From Pararhizobium sp. (GTDB lineage: Bacteria > Pseudomonadota > Alphaproteobacteria > Rhizobiales > Rhizobiaceae): 64,000 nt of DNA. Each line of letters starts with the position of its first letter. Position 1 is the first letter of the stretch. The notes beneath the pieces are model-generated. The model was not told where the DNA came from and made no database searches. It saw nothing but the letters and a program-made list of their open reading frames with translations. This document shows, in pieces, positions 16,537-24,091 of this stretch. A program made the position numbers and the translations under genes. Where the stretch lies: positions 1-64,000 of the forward strand of contig JAURWE010000099.1 in the NCBI GenBank assembly GCA_030655075.1. Reading direction: 5' to 3'.

Positions 16537-18846
16537 ATGGCCGCCTCGTCGAAATCCATCGCCCTCATCATCGCCCAGGAAATCAAGGCCACGCCGGCGC
16601 AGGTGACCTCGGCGGTCGAGCTTCTGGACGAGGGCGCGACGGTGCCCTTCATTGCCCGTTACCGCAAGGAAGTGACCGGCGGCCTCGACGACACGCAACT
16701 GCGCAACCTTGCCGAACGCCTGGTCTATCTGCGCGAACTCGAAGCCCGCCGGGCCTCCATCCTCGAATCGATCCGCAGCCAGGACAAGCTCACCGCCGAG
16801 CTCGAAGGCAAGATCGCCGCCGTCACCACCAAGGCCGAGCTTGAGGACATCTATCTGCCTTATAAGCCCAAGCGCCGCACCAAGGCCGAGATTGCCCGCG
16901 AACGCGGCCTCGGCCCGCTGGCCGACGCCATCATGGCCGACCGCCGCGTCGCACCCTCTGAGCGCGCCACTACCTTCATCACCGCTGAAGTTCCTGATGT
17001 GAAGACCGCGCTCGAAGGCGCGCGCGACATCATCGCCGAAGGCTTTTCGGAAAACGCCGATCTGCTCAAGCGCCTGCGCGAGCACATGCGCCAGAACGCC
17101 CTGATCCGCTCGCGCGTCGTCGATGGCAAGCAGGAGGCCGGCGCAAAATTCTCCGATTATTTCGATCATTCCGAACGCTGGGCAACGGTCGCCGGTCACC
17201 GGGCATTGGCCATGCTGCGCGGCTGGAACGAAGAGTTTCTCTCGGTCGATATCGTCGTCGATCTCGACGACACCTCGCCGGTGAAACCCACCGAGCGCAT
17301 CGTCGCTGCCGCCTACACAGTCGGCGGCACGCTGCCGGGCGATATCTGGCTGATGGAAATCATCGGCTGGGCCTGGCGCGTCAAGCTGTCGATGTCCATG
17401 TCGCTCGACCTGATGCGCGAGTTGCGCGAGCGGGCCGAGGAGGAGGCGATCCGCGTCTTTGCCCGCAATCTGAAAGATCTGCTGCTGGCGGCTCCCGCCG
17501 GCTCCCGCCCGACCATGGGTCTCGATCCGGGCATCCGCACCGGCGTCAAGGTCGCGATCGTCGATGGCACCGGCAAGCTGGTCGAAACCACCACCGTCTA
17601 TCCGTTCCAGCCGCGCAACGACGTGCAGGGCGCGCAGGCAGCCCTGTCGGCGCTCATCCGCAAGCACAATGTCGAGCTGATCTCGATCGGCAACGGCACC
17701 GGCAGCCGCGAGACCGAAAAGCTGGTGGCCGATCTCCTGACCCGCCTGCCGGGCGCCAAGCCGACCAAGGTCATCGTGTCCGAAGCCGGTGCCTCGATCT
17801 ATTCCGCCTCCGCATCCGCCGCCGCCGAATTCCCCAATCTCGACGTCTCGCTGCGCGGCTCCGTCTCCATCGCCCGCCGCCTGCAGGACCCGCTGGCCGA
17901 GCTGGTCAAGATCGAGCCGAAATCGATCGGCGTCGGCCAGTACCAGCACGATGTCGATCAGGGCCGCCTCGGCCGCTCGCTCGAAGCCGTGGTCGAGGAT
18001 GCCGTCAACGCTGTTGGCGTCGATCTCAACACCGCATCCGTGCCGCTGCTGGCCCGCGTGTCCGGCCTTGGCGCTTCCACGGCTGAGGCCATCGTCGCCC
18101 ACCGCGACCAGACCGGCCCCTTCTCAAGCCGCAAGGAACTGATGAAAGTGCCGCGCCTCGGGGCCCGCACATTCGAGCAATGCGCCGGCTTCCTGCGCAT
18201 TCCGAACGGCAAGGAGCCGCTCGATGCTTCCTCCGTGCACCCGGAAGCCTATGGCGTCGCCAAGAAGATCGTCGAGGCCTGTGGCCGCGACCTGCGCTCG
18301 ATCATGGGCGACAGCGCCGCCCTGAAGGCGCTCGATCCCAAGCTCTTCGTCGACGAGCGCTTCGGTTTGCCGACGGTGAAGGACATTCTCGCCGAACTCG
18401 AAAAACCCGGCCGCGACCCGCGCCCGAGCTTCAAGACCGCCACCTTTGCCGACGGCGTTGACGATATAAAGGATTTGAAGCCCGGCATGCTGCTCGAAGG
18501 CACGGTCACCAACGTCGCCGCCTTCGGTGCCTTCGTCGATATCGGCGTGCATCAGGACGGCCTCGTCCACGTCTCGCAACTGGCCGACCGTTTCATCAAG
18601 GACCCGCACGAGGTGGTGAAGGCCGGCGATGTCGTGCAGGTGCGTGTCGTCGAGGTCGATGTGCCGCGCAAGCGCATCGGGCTCACCATGCGCAAGGACG
18701 GCGCTGCTGCCGCCGACGCCCGCGAGGCGAGGGGCACCGCCCCGCCACCGCGCAACGCCGCCCCGCCAAAGCATCAGCCGAAGCCAGAAGCTCCTTCGCA
18801 GGGCGCGTTTGGAGCGGCATTGGCCGAGGCGATGAAGCGGAAGTAG
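16537..18846 (+). CDS. tex: Tex family RNA-binding transcription accessory protein
   Basis: Tex is a cytosolic nucleic-acid-binding protein linked to transcription and RNA metabolism. The 769-residue frame shows the whole domain order: N-terminal helical region with ATVPFIARYRKEVTGGLDD, a YqgF/RNase H-like core (TMGLDPGIRTGVKVAIVDGT), helix-hairpin-helix motifs (LLARVSGLGASTAEAIV) and an S1 domain (GTVTNVAAFGAFVDIGVHQD) at about residues 655-725. A Pro/Ala/Lys tail follows. Length is normal. Confidence 0.96.
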   Translation: MAASSKSIALIIAQEIKATPAQVTSAVELLDEGATVPFIARYRKEVTGGLDDTQLRNLAERLVYLRELEARRASILESIRSQDKLTAELEGKIAAVTTKAELEDIYLPYKPKRRTKAEIARERGLGPLADAIMADRRVAPSERATTFITAEVPDVKTALEGARDIIAEGFSENADLLKRLREHMRQNALIRSRVVDGKQEAGAKFSDYFDHSERWATVAGHRALAMLRGWNEEFLSVDIVVDLDDTSPVKPTERIVAAAYTVGGTLPGDIWLMEIIGWAWRVKLSMSMSLDLMRELRERAEEEAIRVFARNLKDLLLAAPAGSRPTMGLDPGIRTGVKVAIVDGTGKLVETTTVYPFQPRNDVQGAQAALSALIRKHNVELISIGNGTGSRETEKLVADLLTRLPGAKPTKVIVSEAGASIYSASASAAAEFPNLDVSLRGSVSIARRLQDPLAELVKIEPKSIGVGQYQHDVDQGRLGRSLEAVVEDAVNAVGVDLNTASVPLLARVSGLGASTAEAIVAHRDQTGPFSSRKELMKVPRLGARTFEQCAGFLRIPNGKEPLDASSVHPEAYGVAKKIVEACGRDLRSIMGDSAALKALDPKLFVDERFGLPTVKDILAELEKPGRDPRPSFKTATFADGVDDIKDLKPGMLLEGTVTNVAAFGAFVDIGVHQDGLVHVSQLADRFIKDPHEVVKAGDVVQVRVVEVDVPRKRIGLTMRKDGAAAADAREARGTAPPPRNAAPPKHQPKPEAPSQGAFGAALAEAMKRK

Positions 18847-18864
18847 GGGCGTGGCCAGGGGCGT

Positions 18865-18930
18865 CTCCCTCTCCAATAAAATCTGAAAGCTTGATCCGAG
18901 GCTAAACCTCAGATTTTGTAGGAGAGGGAG
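18865..18930. terminator. Bidirectional terminator palindrome between tex and the DUF1801 gene
   Basis: Two nested exact arms, CTCCCTCTCC/GGAGAGGGAG and AAAATCTGA/TCAGATTTT, form a 66-base interrupted palindrome. It lies between the convergent genes and its right arm includes the last codons of the minus-strand gene. T-rich stretches on both strands fit a shared terminator. Confidence 0.7.
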
Positions 18931-19345
18931 TCTTCTTGGTCTTCTTGCCCGCCCCATTCAGTGCAATCGCCGCACGGATCAGTGCCGTCAGCGCCGCCGT
19001 ATCAATCATCTCACCCTCGTGAATATCGATCGCCCGCCGCACATTGCCCTCAAGGCTCGAATTGAACAGGCTGGTCGGCTCGTCGAGCGCCGCGCCCTTG
19101 GCAAAGGTCAGTTTCACCACCGCCTTGTAGGTCTCGCCGGTGCAGAGGATGCCGTTGTGCTCCCACACCGGCACGCCGCGCCACTTCCAGGTCTCGATGA
19201 TCGCAGGGTCGGCCTGCTGGATGATATGGCGCACCCGGGCAAGCGTTTCGCCGCGCCAGTCGCTGAGTTCCTTGATCCGCGCATCGATCTGCTCCGACGC
19301 GGAAATGCCGTTGTCCGCCGTATCCGGTGTTGTTTTCATCGCCAT
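18902..19345 (-). CDS. DUF1801 (YdhG-like) domain protein
   Basis: The 147-residue protein starts at MAMKTTPDTA, which has AGGAGG at the right spacing; a frame extension of eight codons lacks one. The core IDARIKELSDWRGETLARVRHI, ETWKWRGVPVWEHNGILC and AVVKLTFAKGAALDEP match the DUF1801 fold, a frataxin/iron-chaperone-like domain of unknown role. The C-terminus is Lys/Thr-rich. It follows the arsR gene in the same direction with a 33-bp gap and likely shares its transcript. Confidence 0.85.
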   Translation of the reverse strand: MAMKTTPDTADNGISASEQIDARIKELSDWRGETLARVRHIIQQADPAIIETWKWRGVPVWEHNGILCTGETYKAVVKLTFAKGAALDEPTSLFNSSLEGNVRRAIDIHEGEMIDTAALTALIRAAIALNGAGKKTKKTPSPTKSEV

Positions 19346-19378
19346 GTCCTCCTGCCCGGACTGGATCACAGCCGGCGA

Positions 19379-19702
19379 TCAACCGTCAAGCTCGTCCTTA
19401 AGCGCCGACAGGACGCTGATGGCGTTGCCCGCATATCGGCTGATCCAGCGGTCGTGGATGTCCTGGATCGGCAGGGAGTTGAGATGGTTCCAGCGCTCGC
19501 GGCCGTCCTTGCGGGCAATCACCAGGTCGGCCTCCTCAAGCACTTTCAGATGCTGCATCACCGTGCAGCGGTCCATATCCGGAAAGCGGCTGCACAGCGT
19601 GCCGGTGGTCTGCGGCGCCTCTTTCAGCGCATCGAGAATCTGCCGCCGCCGTCCATGGGCCAGCGCCTTGAAAATCGCATCCTGTTGTGATTCGCTTGAC
19701 AT
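19379..19702 (-). CDS. ArsR family transcriptional regulator
   Basis: A 107-residue winged-helix repressor. The helix-turn-helix is AIFKALAHGRRRQILDALKE followed by TGTLCSRFPDMDRCTVMQHL, then the wing with ARKDGRERWNHLN. No CxC metal-binding motif is evident. This type usually pairs with an SRPBCC/AHSA1 gene, and one lies divergently at 51 bp. A perfect palindrome overlaps its start codon, so autoregulation is likely. DUF1801 is downstream. Confidence 0.92.
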   Translation of the reverse strand: MSSESQQDAIFKALAHGRRRQILDALKEAPQTTGTLCSRFPDMDRCTVMQHLKVLEEADLVIARKDGRERWNHLNSLPIQDIHDRWISRYAGNAISVLSALKDELDG

Positions 19703-19720
19703 GTTATATTTTTATAACAT
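19701..19720. promoter_or_regulatory. Palindromic operator for the ArsR regulator
   Basis: ATGTTATA-TTTT-TATAACAT is an exact 8-bp inverted repeat. It begins on the arsR start codon and lies 34 bases upstream of the SRPBCC start. Position and symmetry are typical for an ArsR operator that controls both genes. Confidence 0.75.
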
Positions 19721-19753
19721 ATTCTTCTGTCCATACAAGATATGGAGGAAAAC

Positions 19754-20242
19754 ATGACCTTGGAATTTCGTGTGAACGGTCGCATCGGCAAGCCGGTGGC
19801 CGATGTCTTCGACGCGGTGGTCAATCCGGAAAAGCTGAGCGGCTATTTCACCACGGTCGGCGGCGCCAGCGGGCCGCTGGTCGAGGGAACAACTGTCACC
19901 TGGTTCGGCATGGCGCCGGTCATTGTCGAGACGCTTGAGCAGAATGCCCGCATCGTTTTGCGCTGGGATGCGATGGTCGCCGAGGGCGAAGAGCCCTACA
20001 AGACGCGCGTCGAGATGAAGTTCACCCCGCTCGAGGATGGCGGCACCATGGTGACGATCGGCGAGACCGGCTGGCGCGACAACGAACGCGGCCAGAAGAG
20101 CTCCTACATGAATTGCGAAGGCTGGTCGCAGATGCTCGCCTGCATGAAGGCCTACCTGGAATACGGCATCAACCTCCGCCACGGCTATTATCCGAGCGAA
20201 CTCAAGGGCGTCGTCGCGTCAGAGCAGCAGGATTATACTTGA
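19754..20242 (+). CDS. SRPBCC (AHSA1-type) ligand-binding domain protein
   Basis: A 162-residue START-like protein. The start at MTLEFRVNGRIGKP has GGAGGAA just upstream; an earlier ATG at 19742 lies within this site. The pattern of a first strand, KPVADVFDAVVNPEKLSGYF, a central VETLEQNARIVLRW strand and a C-terminal helix around SQMLACMKAYLEYG is characteristic. These proteins bind hydrophobic ligands, often under control of a neighbouring ArsR repressor. Substrate unknown. Confidence 0.9.
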   Translation: MTLEFRVNGRIGKPVADVFDAVVNPEKLSGYFTTVGGASGPLVEGTTVTWFGMAPVIVETLEQNARIVLRWDAMVAEGEEPYKTRVEMKFTPLEDGGTMVTIGETGWRDNERGQKSSYMNCEGWSQMLACMKAYLEYGINLRHGYYPSELKGVVASEQQDYT

Positions 20243-20257
20243 TCGGGAACCCACAGC

Positions 20258-20284
20258 CTTCTTCTCCCCGCCGGGGAGAAGAAG
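20258..20284. terminator. Bidirectional hairpin between convergent genes
   Basis: CTTCTTCTCCCC pairs exactly with GGGGAGAAGAAG around a GCC loop. It separates the SRPBCC gene from the converging aldo/keto reductase gene. Hairpins of this form are common and dispersed in rhizobial genomes. Confidence 0.7.
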
Positions 20285-20300
20285 AGCACCACAAACAGCG

Positions 20301-21353
20301 TCAGACATATTTCCCCAACAGCGACAGATCGGCCGGGCCCAGCCGGTCCTTGGCCGAGCGCAACTGGTGCCAGTAGGGGTAGAGGATCGGCGGGGCGCTG
20401 ACGGTCTCCAGCCGGTCCTGCTCGTCGCTTGAGAGAACGAGATCGGCGGCGGCGAGGTTGTCCTTGAACTGCGCCTCGGTGCGCCCGCCGATGATGACGG
20501 AGGTGACGGCTGGCCGCGCCATCAACCAGGCGAGCGCCACCTGCGCCGGCGAGACGTTGCGCTCCTTGCCGATTGCCGTGAGCACATCGACGATATCCCA
20601 GAGCCGGTCCTCATTGCGGATCGGCGGTTCGGTCCAGCCGGCGAGCTGCCGCGTCCCGTCGGGCGCATCCTTGCCGCGCTGGTGTTTGCCAGACAGAAGA
20701 CCGCCGGCCAGCGGGCTCCAGACGAGAATGCCGAGCCCCTGGTCGATCGAGATCGGCACCAGCTCATATTCGGCCTCGCGGGCTTCGAGCGTGTAGTGGA
20801 TCTGCTGGCTGATGAAGCGCTGGCGATGCTCTGCGGCGCTGATGCCGAGCGCCTTCATGATGTGCCAGCCGGAAAAGTTCGAGCAGCCGATGTAGCGGAC
20901 CTTGCCCTGTTTCACCATCGTGTCGAGCGCTTCGAGCGTCTCTTCCAGCGGCGTCAGCCCGTCCCATTCGTGGATCTTGTAAAGGTCGATGACATCGGTC
21001 TTCAGCCGCTTCAGGCTGGCTTCGCATTCGCGGATCAGGTGGTAGCGCGACAGGCCGCGATCGTTGACGCCGGGCCCCATGGGAAACCGCGCCTTCGTCG
21101 TCACCAGCACGCCGTTCTTGCGGCTCCCGCCCAAGATATCGCCGACGATTTCTTCCGATGCGCCGTCCGAATAAACATTGGCCGTATCGATCAGGTTGAT
21201 GCCGGCATCCAGGCACATGTCGACATAGCGCCGGGCGTCATCGAGCCCGACGGCGCCGACGGTGGCGAACTTGCCCTTGCCGCCGATGGTCATCGTCCCC
21301 ATCGTCAGCGCCGAGATTTTCAGGCCCGAACGGCCCAGCAACCGGTATTCCAT
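20301..21353 (-). CDS. Aldo/keto reductase
   Basis: A 350-residue NADPH-dependent oxidoreductase of the YajO/YghZ-like type. It starts at MEYRLLGRSGLKIS after GGGAGAG. The catalytic tetrad is visible as Asp56 and Tyr61 (LIDTANVYSDG), Lys87 (TTKARF) and His128 (IHEWDG). NADP-binding features late in the sequence are SVIIGGRTEAQFKDNLAA. Length and motif order are normal; the carbonyl substrate cannot be predicted. Confidence 0.93.
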   Translation of the reverse strand: MEYRLLGRSGLKISALTMGTMTIGGKGKFATVGAVGLDDARRYVDMCLDAGINLIDTANVYSDGASEEIVGDILGGSRKNGVLVTTKARFPMGPGVNDRGLSRYHLIRECEASLKRLKTDVIDLYKIHEWDGLTPLEETLEALDTMVKQGKVRYIGCSNFSGWHIMKALGISAAEHRQRFISQQIHYTLEAREAEYELVPISIDQGLGILVWSPLAGGLLSGKHQRGKDAPDGTRQLAGWTEPPIRNEDRLWDIVDVLTAIGKERNVSPAQVALAWLMARPAVTSVIIGGRTEAQFKDNLAAADLVLSSDEQDRLETVSAPPILYPYWHQLRSAKDRLGPADLSLLGKYV

Positions 21354-21488
21354 AAAGTCTCTCCCTTGAAGCAAATCGATACTGAAATTCAGTCACCCAG
21401 ACATAGGGCGTTCGGCGGTGAGGAGTACCGCGCCGCGAAAACTGTTCCTATCGAAAACATGGGAGACAAGACGTTCGAACACCGGCAG

Positions 21489-22046
21489 CTAAGCCCGATA
21501 GACCTCGGCAAGGTCGGCGTCCCACCAGCCGGTCGTCTCGAAGCCGCCGGAGACCATGACATCCGCTCCGCTGATTGCCTGCCGGGCAAACCATGCCCGC
21601 GCCCGCTCGTGCAGATCGGTGCTGCTTCCATCGTCTGCGGCATGAACGACCGGGTCGATCTCGTCGAGCCGCCTAGAAATGGCCGCCGCGTGCCGGGCCT
21701 GAAACGTACCGCCGGGAACTGTCATGAAAAGCAGGATCAACAGCGGCTCCTGCGGTGTGTCCGCCCAGAAGCCCCGGCGCATGTCCGGCGTGATGGTGAT
21801 CGCGTCAGCGGCCTCGGCTTCCGCCTCGAGAAATTCCAGTGTCTGCGGCACGCGCAGGGCCGGATCGAGGTTTGGAAACTGGACGGGTCGAGATTTGATG
21901 ACGTAACGAATGGGCGTGCCGGTCATATCAGCCACCACGCAGCGCCAGCGATCAAAGCGAGCGCATTTTCCATAGAAGAGGCCCGGGATATCGAGTTCCG
22001 CGAGGACGGGATGAGCCTCGTAGTCGGGCGTTTTGAGGTCGGCCAT
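21489..22046 (-). CDS. Hypothetical protein, 185 residues
   Basis: I do not recognise a family. The sequence has no signal peptide or membrane helix. It has mixed helix/strand character, with RYVIKSRPVQFPNLDPALRVP, a short hydrophobic strand LLILLFMTVPGG and a C-terminal GADVMVSGGFETTGWWDADL. Codon bias in this frame is like that of the neighbours, which supports it as real. It is followed, transcriptionally, by the aldo/keto reductase after 135 bp. Confidence 0.6.
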   Translation of the reverse strand: MADLKTPDYEAHPVLAELDIPGLFYGKCARFDRWRCVVADMTGTPIRYVIKSRPVQFPNLDPALRVPQTLEFLEAEAEAADAITITPDMRRGFWADTPQEPLLILLFMTVPGGTFQARHAAAISRRLDEIDPVVHAADDGSSTDLHERARAWFARQAISGADVMVSGGFETTGWWDADLAEVYRA

Positions 22047-22118
22047 GGATCCGGTTCCGTTGCAGCTGATACCGGTGTTGCAGAATACCTGCCCGGCCGC
22101 TGTTCCGGCCGGAACAGG

Positions 22119-22535
22119 TCAGTCCATGTAGATGTAGGAGGCGCACATCGAAGCGCTGCTCGATGGTGCTTCATCGCCGGTGAAAACCGCGATTTCCGTC
22201 ATCCCGTCGCCGGCGCTGTAGCTGGCGATATAGGTAACATCGCCGCCGCCGCAGAGCGTGTTGCCGTTTTCAAGCTCGGGATCGCCTGGGTTCTCGACGC
22301 TATAGACCGAGGCCGGCACGCTTTCGCCATCGACCGTGAAATGGTCTGCCACCAGAGCCGAAAATCTCAGTTCCTCGCCATTGGCAAAGACGATGCTGTA
22401 ATCGTCGAAGGCGATGTCGCCGGTGATGCTCATCGCCGTCTTGCTGAAGGCCGTGTAGTCGTCAGCGGATGCGGCCGCCGGAATGGAAAAGGCGGCGACA
22501 AGCGCAAGCCAGGCGAACCGGGTGCGAAGCATCAT
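22119..22535 (-). CDS. Small exported hypothetical protein
   Basis: Starting at the double ATG (MMLRTRFAWLALVAAF) with AAAGGACAC upstream, this gives 138 residues. A clear signal peptide ends at about AAASA. The mature part is acidic and Ser/Thr/Gly-rich, with two cysteines (TLCGGGDV and SMCASYIYMD) that could form a disulfide. The longer frame would place the signal peptide internally and is unlikely. No family recognised. It diverges from recO. Confidence 0.72.
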   Translation of the reverse strand: MMLRTRFAWLALVAAFSIPAAASADDYTAFSKTAMSITGDIAFDDYSIVFANGEELRFSALVADHFTVDGESVPASVYSVENPGDPELENGNTLCGGGDVTYIASYSAGDGMTEIAVFTGDEAPSSSASMCASYIYMD

Positions 22536-22684
22536 GGAAGTGTCCTTTGCGCGATGATATGCAGCGTCTGTCCGGCTTACGCTTTCGCCCGATCTTGCGC
22601 CAGCCGCGCGGCAAAACCATTTGTGGTGCGGATCGGCACGGCCGCCGCATTGCCCCCGGTTCAAGGGCAGGCTAAAACAACGCC

Positions 22685-23473
22685 ATGCAGTGGATCGATC
22701 AGGCCATCATTCTCGGCGTCAAGCGGCACGGCGAATCCAGCGTGATCGTCGAGGTCATGACGCGCGATCGCGGCCGTCATCTCGGCCTCGTGCGCGGCGG
22801 CCGTTCGCGCAGCATGCAGCCCGTCCTTCAGCCCGGCAATTCCGTCGAACTTACCTGGCGCGCCAGGCTTGACGAGCATCTCGGCGAGTTCCGCATCGAG
22901 CCTGTGCGCCTGCGCGCCGCCCGGCTGATGGAGGCGGCAACCGCCGTCTACGGCGTCCAGGCCATGGCGGCGCTGCTGCGGCTTCTGCCCGAGCGCGACC
23001 CGCATCCGCACCTCTATGATGCGCTCGACGTGATTCTGGAAAACCTCAACGACCCCTCGGATGCCGGTGAGCTTTTCGTGCGCTTCGAGCTGGCCGTGCT
23101 CAATGATCTCGGCTTCGGCCTCGACCTGTTGCAATGCGCCGCCACCGGCCGGCGCGATGATCTGGTCTACGTCTCGCCGAAAACCGGCCGCGCCGTCTGC
23201 CGCGAGGCCGGTGAGCCCTACGCGGATAAGATGCTGGCGCTGCCCGCCTTTCTCGCCGCCGACGGCCTGCACGCCGCCGAGCACGACAGTCTCGCCGATG
23301 CCTTCCGGCTCACCGGCTTCTTCCTTCACCGCCATGTCTACGAGCCGCGCGGCCTCGAAGCCCCCGGCACGCGGGATGGCTTCGTGCAGGCGGCGCTGAA
23401 AGCGCTCAAGGCCTTGCCCGCCCCCGCCCCGGAACAGACGCAGACGCAGACACAGAAAAGACAGGCCCTATGA
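22685..23473 (+). CDS. recO: DNA repair protein RecO
   Basis: RecO loads RecA on gapped DNA with RecF/RecR. The 262-residue protein begins MQWIDQAIILGVKRHGESSV, the conserved N-terminal OB fold, and includes LGLVRGGRS and the C-terminal helical part with GFFLHRHVYE. The Ala/Pro/Gln/Thr-rich tail (EQTQTQTQ) is unusual but short. Its stop overlaps the thioesterase start as ATGA. It is displaced from its usual place near era. Confidence 0.93.
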   Translation: MQWIDQAIILGVKRHGESSVIVEVMTRDRGRHLGLVRGGRSRSMQPVLQPGNSVELTWRARLDEHLGEFRIEPVRLRAARLMEAATAVYGVQAMAALLRLLPERDPHPHLYDALDVILENLNDPSDAGELFVRFELAVLNDLGFGLDLLQCAATGRRDDLVYVSPKTGRAVCREAGEPYADKMLALPAFLAADGLHAAEHDSLADAFRLTGFFLHRHVYEPRGLEAPGTRDGFVQAALKALKALPAPAPEQTQTQTQKRQAL

Positions 23474-23979
23474 GCATTGAAATCTATCCCGGCATGGTCG
23501 CGTCCGGCATCGGCACGGTGCCGCTCGACGTGGTGGCGCGCGATGGCGGACTGAAGGCCATGCAGGATCTTCTGGCCGGTGTGCATCCGGCCCCGCCGAT
23601 CTCGCAGACGTTGAAATTCGGCCTGAGCGAGGTCGAGGAGGGGCGGGTGGTCTTCAAGGGCCTGCCGAGCGAGGAACACCGCAATCCGCTCGGCACGGTG
23701 CATGGTGGCTGGACGGCGACACTGATGGATTCGGCGCTGGCCTGCGCCGTCATGACCACGCTGAAGCCCGGCGAGGGCTATACGACCGTCGAGTTCAAGG
23801 TCAATCTCGTGCGTCCGGTCCTGGCCGGCATGGGGGAGGTGACCTGCGAGGGCCGCGTCGTCCATCGCGGCAAGACGCTCGCAACATCCGAGGCGACGCT
23901 GAAAGACAAGAACGGCAAGCTTCTCGCCCATGGCACGGAAACCTGCGCAATCTTTCCGATCGCCAACTTGATGCGCTAA
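23470..23979 (+). CDS. PaaI-family hotdog-fold thioesterase
   Basis: A 169-residue acyl-CoA thioesterase-like protein. The hotdog signature is NPLGTVHGGWTATLMDSALA, with the conserved Asp in the long helix, then YTTVEFKVNLVRPV and a last strand TCAIFPI. It is translationally coupled to recO by a 4-base overlap, though a functional link is not evident. The substrate is unknown. Confidence 0.9.
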   Translation: MSIEIYPGMVASGIGTVPLDVVARDGGLKAMQDLLAGVHPAPPISQTLKFGLSEVEEGRVVFKGLPSEEHRNPLGTVHGGWTATLMDSALACAVMTTLKPGEGYTTVEFKVNLVRPVLAGMGEVTCEGRVVHRGKTLATSEATLKDKNGKLLAHGTETCAIFPIANLMR

Positions 23980-23984
23980 CTGCA

Positions 23985-24031
23985 TGCATGTCTCCCAAAA
24001 GTGGGCAGCGGTTTTGGGACAAAGATATGCA
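23985..24031. repeat. Single-palindrome RIME-like repeat
   Basis: A 47-bp interrupted palindrome bounded by TGCATG and ATGCA, with CCCAAAA and TTTTGGG arms. Its reverse complement matches the second palindrome of the element at 56995-57040 almost base for base. It looks like half of the rhizobial intergenic mosaic element RIME1. Confidence 0.75.
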
Positions 24032-24091
24032 TGAGACTAAAAATCTAAAGTAATCTGGGTGGTGCCGGTGGCACTGGAGAATGGGGATAGC

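Noticed and set aside
20682..22745. A 687-codon plus-strand frame across the aldo/keto reductase region
   Set aside because: It runs antisense to three minus-strand genes and has no recognisable domain.
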